Shown here: piece by piece, positions 1 to 4,015 of the stretch
How positions within the stretch are numbered: position 1 is the first letter of the stretch
Layout of the letters: each line of letters starts with the position of its first letter
Assembly (NCBI GenBank): GCA_031281925.1
Contig: JAITES010000183.1
Location: 1 to 5,687, forward strand
Direction: 5' to 3'
Source of the DNA: Treponema sp.
GTDB taxonomy: Bacteria > Spirochaetota > Spirochaetia > Treponematales > Breznakiellaceae
Length of the DNA: 5,687 nt
Notes under the pieces: model-generated
Told to the model about the DNA's origin: nothing
The model's input: only the letters and a program-made list of their open reading frames with translations
The model's database searches: none
Translations under genes and position numbers: made by a program

Positions 1-891
1 ACAAATCGACAGAATGGATCCTTCAGGAATCATGCCTATAGCGGTGCCTGAACCTTTTTCCAGGTTGATTTCATGGAGGGTCCTGGCAAAGGAGAAGCTG
101 CCGTCGCCGCTTTCCAGGAGCAGGGGGTTGGATACGAAGGTGATGGTGTTGTTCCCATGGACCAGATCTTCCACCGGCAGGCCCGAGTCCCGGAGGTAAT
201 CCGTAAAACGCTGGTTCCCTACAGTATAGACCACATTGTCTTTAGCCTTCGTAACTTTGCGTTTGCGCTCAATGTCGGCGCCTGCCGCATTCTGTACCGA
301 AAATACCGGGTTAATAGCGCCCTTTATGGCGAGTATCACCAGACGATCCGTGTACGTTTTGTCATTAAAGATAGTCAGGTTAAAATCTCCGGTAGAGTTA
401 TAAGAAGGAAGGCCCCCTGCAATGGGGATCCCCGGCGCGGTTTCGTTAAACGCAGCGGTATAGAGGTCGAGCATGATTTCCAGGATATAAGGCGGTATGG
501 TTATGATAAGGCCCGGCTTTCCGCCAAGATTCGAGCATGCGTTGTCATACACCCTTTTCACTTCCTGCTGTATTATTCCGGGACCAATCGGTTCAGAAAG
601 CTGGGCGGAAAGAACACAATCCTCACCGGTGAGGATTGTTAAGGTTACGGCCATATCGTGGAAGCCCTCGTGTCTGTCCATATTGGCGATACAACTGCAC
701 CCTATAATGTCAAAATTCGCCTTTGCCTTGAGGGCCCCGGCAAGGGCGGCGATATCCATATCGGAATAGCAGAACAGAAGCCCTGCCGTAGAGGGACCCA
801 GAGGGAACTCCGTACCGACCCCGGCAAGCAGTTCCTGCACAGCCGCGTCAATATCGTCAATCTGCTGGGTAACATTTACTTTTGATCTCAT
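1..891 (-). CDS. FIST-domain sensory protein (partial, C-terminus beyond left edge)
   Basis: An open frame of 297 codons without a stop runs from an ATG at 891 off the left edge. The protein has no signal peptide or membrane segment, so it should be cytoplasmic. Residues about 35-200 read as a FIST N-terminal domain: a strand ending LLFCYS, an alternating helix, then DIIGCSC (61-67) at the position of the usual GCST-like turn, followed by a GFHDMAVTLTIL strand. Residues about 220 to the edge fit FIST_C, including VYTVGNQRFTDYLRDSG and a late IPEGSILSI segment. FIST proteins are usually near 380-400 residues, so perhaps 80-100 are missing. FIST domains bind small ligands and feed signalling proteins; in NosP the fold binds haem and senses nitric oxide. 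The start is supported by AGGGGA four bases upstream. The gene diverges from a hybrid kinase, its likely partner. The ligand cannot be read from sequence. The family call is good, the specific role is inference. Confidence 0.85.
   Translation of the reverse strand, partial: MRSKVNVTQQIDDIDAAVQELLAGVGTEFPLGPSTAGLLFCYSDMDIAALAGALKAKANFDIIGCSCIANMDRHEGFHDMAVTLTILTGEDCVLSAQLSEPIGPGIIQQEVKRVYDNACSNLGGKPGLIITIPPYILEIMLDLYTAAFNETAPGIPIAGGLPSYNSTGDFNLTIFNDKTYTDRLVILAIKGAINPVFSVQNAAGADIERKRKVTKAKDNVVYTVGNQRFTDYLRDSGLPVEDLVHGNNTITFVSNPLLLESGDGSFSFARTLHEINLEKGSGTAIGMIPEGSILSIC
616..639. repeat. Perfect 24-base palindrome inside the FIST gene
   Basis: Half-site ACAATCCTCACC at 616-627 is followed with no gap by its exact reverse complement at 628-639. 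Symmetry stops at 615/640. In the FIST reading frame it encodes residues 85-92 (TILTGEDC), inside the predicted FIST N-terminal domain. As RNA it could fold into a 10-pair stem with a four-base CCGG loop. No T-run follows on either strand, so it does not look like a terminator. Function unknown. Confidence 0.9.
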
Positions 892-910
892 ACTTTCCCC
901 TATAAATATA

Positions 911-939
911 ATAATACCAGTTTTTAGTGAAAAAAACAA
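911..939 (-). promoter_or_regulatory. Predicted promoter of the FIST gene (extended -10)
   Basis: On the minus strand TTGTTT (939-934) lies 17 bases from TATTAT (916-911), and TGG immediately precedes the -10, giving the TGn extended form. Transcription would start near 905-903, leaving a leader of about 12-14 bases that carries the AGGGGA ribosome site (901-896) before the ATG at 891. The -35 is weak (3 of 6 consensus bases) but the -10 matches at 5 of 6. Confidence 0.5.
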
Positions 940-970
940 CATTTTAACTCTTTTATGCTGTCAAAAATCG

Positions 971-979
971 TGGTATAGT
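971..979 (+). promoter_or_regulatory. Predicted extended -10 of the hybrid kinase gene
   Basis: TGG followed by TATAGT (974-979) fits an extended -10 with 5 of 6 core matches. No good -35 is visible at 16-18 bases upstream (TTTATG at 952-957 is the best). The expected start of transcription, about seven bases past the -10, falls at 985-987, directly on the kinase ATG at 986. The bases between are TATATA-like and hold no Shine-Dalgarno sequence, so the transcript may be leaderless. Confidence 0.45.
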
Positions 980-985
980 ATATAT

Positions 986-2755
986 ATGGATTTCAACGGC
1001 GTAAGCCTTCCGCTTTCACCGGAACAACAGGAGGAATTACTCAAAAAACTCAAGACGTTGGAAACAGACAAGGCGAAAACTGAGCGCCTGATCCGGAAGA
1101 TGAAGCATGATCAGGAATCTCTTAATGTGATGTACGAAAACGCCATCCACCTTAGAGACGCCAATGTCCGGGACAAGGCGAGGCAGTACATGTACAACCG
1201 CATGCTCCTGGAAGCCTTCCCAAGCCTTCTTTTTGTACTCGATAACCATCTGCAATATGTAATCGGTACGGATTCCCTTATTACGAAGCTCTTCGGTTTT
1301 TCTGACGGAAAGGAATTGGCCGGAATGCCGCTTAAAGACATAATCAACAGGATAAAAAACAGCGAATGGGCTGATAATACCCTTGAGAGCTGCAAACTGG
1401 TTTTGAATACCAGGCAGTTGTGGTCCCATATTGATTACATAGAATTTCTGTCAGGCGCAAAAATGCACGTCAGCGTTTCTATCGCTCCGGTTTTCAATGA
1501 AGCCGATCAACTGCAAGGCGTCACTGTCGTAATCAACGATATTACGGAACTCATAAACGCGAGAAAACAGGCCGAGTCCGCCTCAAAGGCAAAGAGCAGG
1601 TTCCTTGCCAACATGAGCCACGAGATCCGCACGCCTATGAACGCCATCATCGGAATGACCACTATCGCCATGTCCTCTGCTGACAGCGCTAAAAAGGACT
1701 ACTGCCTGGGAAAGATAGTCGATTCCTCAAAGCATCTTTTGGGAGTTATCAACGATATTCTGGACATGTCTAAAATTGAAGCGGACAAGCTGGAACTGAA
1801 TCCTGTGAACTTCAATTTTGAGCTGATGCTCCAGCAGGTGATCACAGTGGTCAGTTTCCGCATTGAAGAAAAGAAGCAGCGCTTTATTGTCGATATGGAT
1901 AAGGCCATCCCTCCTTTCCTTTTCGGCGACGATCAGCGGCTTGCGCAGGTTATCACTAACCTGCTGTCAAACGCCGCCAAATTCACCCCCGAAGGGGGAA
2001 CGATACGCCTGACAGCTAAGCAGACAAACGCTGATGACGAAGGGTTCCATACCATACAGGTTGAGGTTACCGATTCGGGCATAGGCATCAGCGAGGAACA
2101 GCAGTACCGTCTCTTCAATCCTTTCCAGCAGGCCGATTCCAGCACGTCCCGGAATTTCGGCGGTACCGGCCTGGGCCTTGCGATTTCAAAACGCATTGTT
2201 GAAATGATGGGCGGCGGAATCTGGATTGAATCCGAAGCGGGTAAAGGCTCTACCTTTGCTTTTACGGTACGGATGAAAAAGGGCAGTGGCGAGGCCCTGG
2301 AAGTTTCCGGGGAGCATACGTTTTTGCTACAGGAAGCTGAAAATGTTTTCAAGGGCAAGCGGGTTCTTTTAGCCGAAGATGTGGACATCAATAGGGAAAT
2401 TGTTCTTACCCTGCTGGAACCTACAGGGATCGAAATCGACTGCGCCGAAAACGGCGCTGAGGCGGTGGAATTGTTCACTGCTGATCCGGAAAAATACTCC
2501 ATGATTTTTATGGATGTTCAGATGCCTGTCATGGACGGTTACGAGGCTACCGGGAAGATCCGGGACTGGGAATCGAAAAGAGACGGCGGCACGGACGCGC
2601 CGGGATCTTCAAAGCGGATTCCTATTGTAGCAATGACCGCCAATGTTTTCCGTGAGGATATTGAGCGGTGCCTCCTGGCAGGTATGGACGATCATGTAGG
2701 GAAGCCCCTGGATTTCAAGGAAGTGATTGGCAAGCTCCATAACTATATAAAATAG
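986..2755 (+). CDS. Soluble PAS hybrid histidine kinase with C-terminal receiver
   Basis: This 589-residue protein has no transmembrane segment and should act in the cytoplasm. In order: a charged coiled coil (about 10-60); a PAS domain (about 72-192, from LLEAFPSLLFVLDNHLQYVI to VVINDITEL); a HisKA dimerisation domain with the H box FLANMSHEIRTPMNAIIGM, phospho-acceptor His212; and an ATPase domain with N box (N325, N329), G1 box DSGIGI (363-368), F box NPFQQAD (378-384) and G2 box GTGLGLAI (393-400). The receiver (about 456-588) has acidic residues E464/D465, phospho-acceptor Asp510 in FMDVQMPVMDG, Thr551 and Lys573. All catalytic residues are present, so it should autophosphorylate at His212 and pass phosphate to Asp510. 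There is no output domain, so a separate Hpt protein or regulator is expected. No in-frame start codon lies just upstream and no ribosome site precedes 986. The divergent FIST gene is the likely sensory partner, as in NosP/NahK; the PAS ligand is unknown. Confidence 0.95.
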   Translation: MDFNGVSLPLSPEQQEELLKKLKTLETDKAKTERLIRKMKHDQESLNVMYENAIHLRDANVRDKARQYMYNRMLLEAFPSLLFVLDNHLQYVIGTDSLITKLFGFSDGKELAGMPLKDIINRIKNSEWADNTLESCKLVLNTRQLWSHIDYIEFLSGAKMHVSVSIAPVFNEADQLQGVTVVINDITELINARKQAESASKAKSRFLANMSHEIRTPMNAIIGMTTIAMSSADSAKKDYCLGKIVDSSKHLLGVINDILDMSKIEADKLELNPVNFNFELMLQQVITVVSFRIEEKKQRFIVDMDKAIPPFLFGDDQRLAQVITNLLSNAAKFTPEGGTIRLTAKQTNADDEGFHTIQVEVTDSGIGISEEQQYRLFNPFQQADSSTSRNFGGTGLGLAISKRIVEMMGGGIWIESEAGKGSTFAFTVRMKKGSGEALEVSGEHTFLLQEAENVFKGKRVLLAEDVDINREIVLTLLEPTGIEIDCAENGAEAVELFTADPEKYSMIFMDVQMPVMDGYEATGKIRDWESKRDGGTDAPGSSKRIPIVAMTANVFREDIERCLLAGMDDHVGKPLDFKEVIGKLHNYIK

Positions 2756-2784
2756 AAAGATAGAAAGCAGAAAGGCTGTGAAAA

Positions 2785-2813
2785 TTGCCGGGGATAGACG
2801 GCGTTTTTATAAA
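2785..2813 (+). promoter_or_regulatory. Possible promoter of the mutarotase gene
   Basis: TTGCCG (2785-2790, 4 of 6 -35 matches) stands 17 bases from TATAAA (2808-2813, 5 of 6 -10 matches). Transcription would begin near 2820, giving a leader of about 37 bases to the start at 2857. The gap of about 100 bases after the kinase stop leaves room for an independent promoter, but read-through from the kinase is also possible. Confidence 0.3.
2787..2808 (+). terminator. Weak hairpin with T-run after the kinase gene
   Basis: GCCG (2787-2790) can pair with CGGC (2799-2802) around an eight-base loop, followed by a five-T run at 2804-2808. A four-pair stem is short for an intrinsic terminator, and it overlaps the candidate promoter for the next gene. 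It may act as a partial terminator at most. Confidence 0.22.
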
Positions 2814-2843
2814 CTGGTAATCTGAATAAGTCCAATATAACAC

Positions 2844-2848
2844 AAGGA
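2844..2848 (+). promoter_or_regulatory. Ribosome binding site that fixes the mutarotase start at 2857
   Basis: AAGGA at 2844-2848 lies eight bases before the ATG at 2857, a normal spacing. It overlaps the upstream in-frame ATG at 2848, which therefore has no room for a ribosome site of its own. The 2857 start also puts the active-site residues at the numbers known for E. coli RhaM. Confidence 0.65.
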
Positions 2849-2856
2849 TGGTTGCG

Positions 2857-3174
2857 ATGGAAAAATTTGCGTGGAAAGCCAGGCTGCTGTCGGGAAAAAA
2901 AGAAGAGTATATCCGCAGGCACAATGAAATATGGCCGGAAATGACGGAACTTCTCAACAGCGCCGGTATTCATAACTATACTATTTGGTGCGTTGGGGAC
3001 GAACTTTTCGGCTGCTACGATGCGGAAAAAGGCAATGCCTTCGCTTCCAAGGTCCAGGCCGAAAGCCCTGTCGTCGACCGCTGGAACGAATACATGAAAG
3101 ACGTCATGGTTATGGAGAAAGATCCCGCAACAGGCACCCATTACCAGCTCCAGCAGGTTTTCTTTCATCCCTAG
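2857..3174 (+). CDS. rhaM: L-rhamnose mutarotase family protein
   Basis: The 105-residue product matches the RhaM/RhaU (DUF718) family in length (E. coli RhaM is 104) and along its whole course. It has the EEYIRRHNEIWPEM signature, HNYTIW in the following strand, RWNEYM, and an end in LQQVFFHP. The family interconverts alpha and beta anomers of L-rhamnose in the cytoplasm and is a small dimeric ferredoxin-like fold. Counting from the ATG at 2857, Tyr18, His22 and Trp76 coincide with active-site positions of E. coli RhaM; the next position, Trp77 there, is Asn77 here. A longer form from the ATG at 2848 would add three residues but lacks a spaced ribosome site. No rhamnose isomerase, kinase, aldolase or transporter is in view, so substrate preference for rhamnose is inferred from the family only; another 6-deoxy sugar is possible. 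Confidence 0.85.
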   Translation: MEKFAWKARLLSGKKEEYIRRHNEIWPEMTELLNSAGIHNYTIWCVGDELFGCYDAEKGNAFASKVQAESPVVDRWNEYMKDVMVMEKDPATGTHYQLQQVFFHP

Positions 3175-3203
3175 ACCGGAAAAAGATCGGAAAAGGACGC
3201 TTC

Positions 3204-3218
3204 CGCCGCAGGCCGGCG
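3204..3218. terminator. Candidate bidirectional terminator between convergent genes
   Basis: CGCCG (3204-3208) pairs with CGGCG (3214-3218) around a five-base loop; GAC (3196-3198) and GTC (3221-3223) may extend it past an internal bulge. On the plus strand a T-run follows at 3227-3231. On the minus strand a T-run is read from 3194-3191. The position, between the mutarotase stop (3174) and the stop of the minus-strand gene (3230), suits termination from both sides. Confidence 0.45.
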
Positions 3219-3229
3219 CTGTCAGGTTT

Positions 3230-3973
3230 TTACTTTACCGTCGCCTGGGAGACGGCTTTTCCGTTTTTGGCATATACCTTTTCGTGATTATAAGGATCCG
3301 GTATCCGTTCGCCTTGGTGGAAAAAGACGTATTGATAGGTTCCTGGCGGTAAGGCCAGCGTAAGGGTATAGTAGCCGGGACTGGTTTCTTCAAGTTCGTA
3401 CATAAAAGGATCCCAGTTATTGAAGCTTCCCCCTACTGTGACGGTCCCGCCGGGAGGCGCGGTATAGGCGAACCGCAGGCTTCCCTGAGGGGCGTCGTAG
3501 GTTGAAGGGGGCCGCGGACGGTCAGGGATGACCACACGGGACTGGGAGATGCCGGAAGGCCCGGACACCGCCTGGGGGTTCAGGGGGTCCGCCGTCCACA
3601 GCCCGTCTATGATCATCCGGTAATCCATGTTCCTGAGCCCTTCGGGAACAGTCTGTACATGGAAGAGTATCCCTGAATCCTTATTGGGGTTCACATTTTT
3701 GCGCTTCCCTAAGGCGGCAATTACCGCGGGATCTTCGGGGATCATGAGTTTTTGATACCAGTAGATTTTGGAATACTGTTCGTATGCGAACGAGACGCCT
3801 ACGCGCCTGTACGAAGAAGGGGCGGTAAAAATCACGGTATCTTCGTAGATTACCGGCGCTCCCGGGCCGGGAAGGCTCAAAAGGCGGTCAATAAACTGAT
3901 ATGACTCTAAATCCGCCGCCCCTATAATGCCGATAGTTACTATAAGGAGCGCCGTCGTTAGTATGCTTTTCAT
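3230..3973 (-). CDS. Exported protein with C-terminal glycogen-binding-like (CBM48/AMPK-type) domain
   Basis: The 247-residue product begins with a Sec-type signal: MKS, a hydrophobic stretch (residues 4-18), then a likely cut near IIGA-AD (19-20). No lipobox cysteine is seen, so it is probably periplasmic or secreted. The C-terminal domain (about 163-247) has the early-set glycogen-binding signature: VTVGGSFNNWDPFMYEL, a GYYTLTLALPPGTYQYVFF strand pair, then RIPDPYN (223-229). The middle region (about 43-135) looks like a weaker copy of the same fold, ending YRMIIDGLWTADPLNP (118-133). A Pro-rich linker (150-162) joins them. There is no catalytic domain, so binding of a glucan or a structural role is more likely than enzymatic activity. 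The ATG at 3973 is preferred because it opens the signal peptide; an upstream TTG at 4006 adds 11 non-signal residues. The ribosome site is weak. Diverges from the membrane TPR gene. Confidence 0.82.
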   Translation of the reverse strand: MKSILTTALLIVTIGIIGAADLESYQFIDRLLSLPGPGAPVIYEDTVIFTAPSSYRRVGVSFAYEQYSKIYWYQKLMIPEDPAVIAALGKRKNVNPNKDSGILFHVQTVPEGLRNMDYRMIIDGLWTADPLNPQAVSGPSGISQSRVVIPDRPRPPSTYDAPQGSLRFAYTAPPGGTVTVGGSFNNWDPFMYELEETSPGYYTLTLALPPGTYQYVFFHQGERIPDPYNHEKVYAKNGKAVSQATVK

Positions 3974-4015
3974 ATTGTTCTTTACAATTATCGGCGGATA
4001 AACCAATATCTTAAT
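3974..4015. promoter_or_regulatory. Short divergent promoter region (42 bases)
   Basis: Only 42 AT-rich bases separate the two divergent starts. On the plus strand TTTACA (3981-3986) is a 5 of 6 match to a -35, but the sequence 17 bases on (CAATAT, 4004-4009) is a poor -10. On the minus strand GATAAT (3992-3987) is a fair -10 without a good -35. Neither gene shows a clear ribosome site. Promoters for the two genes must overlap here or reach into the opposite coding sequence. Confidence 0.35.

Noticed and set aside
73..642. Plus-strand open frame of 189 codons opposite the FIST gene
   Set aside because: It has no recognisable domain and no ribosome site, while the minus strand reads a complete FIST-type sequence through the same region.
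959..964. TTGACA on the minus strand as a -35 for the FIST gene
   Set aside because: No acceptable -10 lies 16-18 bases downstream (TGTTGT at 17), and the TAAAAT at 946-941 is only 12 bases away.
1029..1034. Perfect AGGAGG inside the kinase gene
   Set aside because: The nearest in-frame start (TTG at 1058) is over 20 bases away, too far for initiation; the bases encode Gln-Glu-Glu in the coiled coil.
1986..1998. CCCCC-GAA-GGGGG hairpin in the kinase gene
   Set aside because: It falls on the conserved KFTPEGG segment of the ATPase domain and has no T-run, so protein coding explains it.
1933..2502. Minus-strand open frame of 189 codons
   Set aside because: It lies fully opposite the ATPase and receiver domains of the hybrid kinase, whose motifs are intact.
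2985..3287. Plus-strand open frame of 100 codons overlapping the mutarotase
   Set aside because: Arg-rich out-of-frame shadow that crosses the terminator and the end of the convergent gene.
3974..4006. TTG start adding 11 residues to the exported protein
   Set aside because: The extra residues would precede a standard signal peptide that begins exactly at the ATG at 3973.
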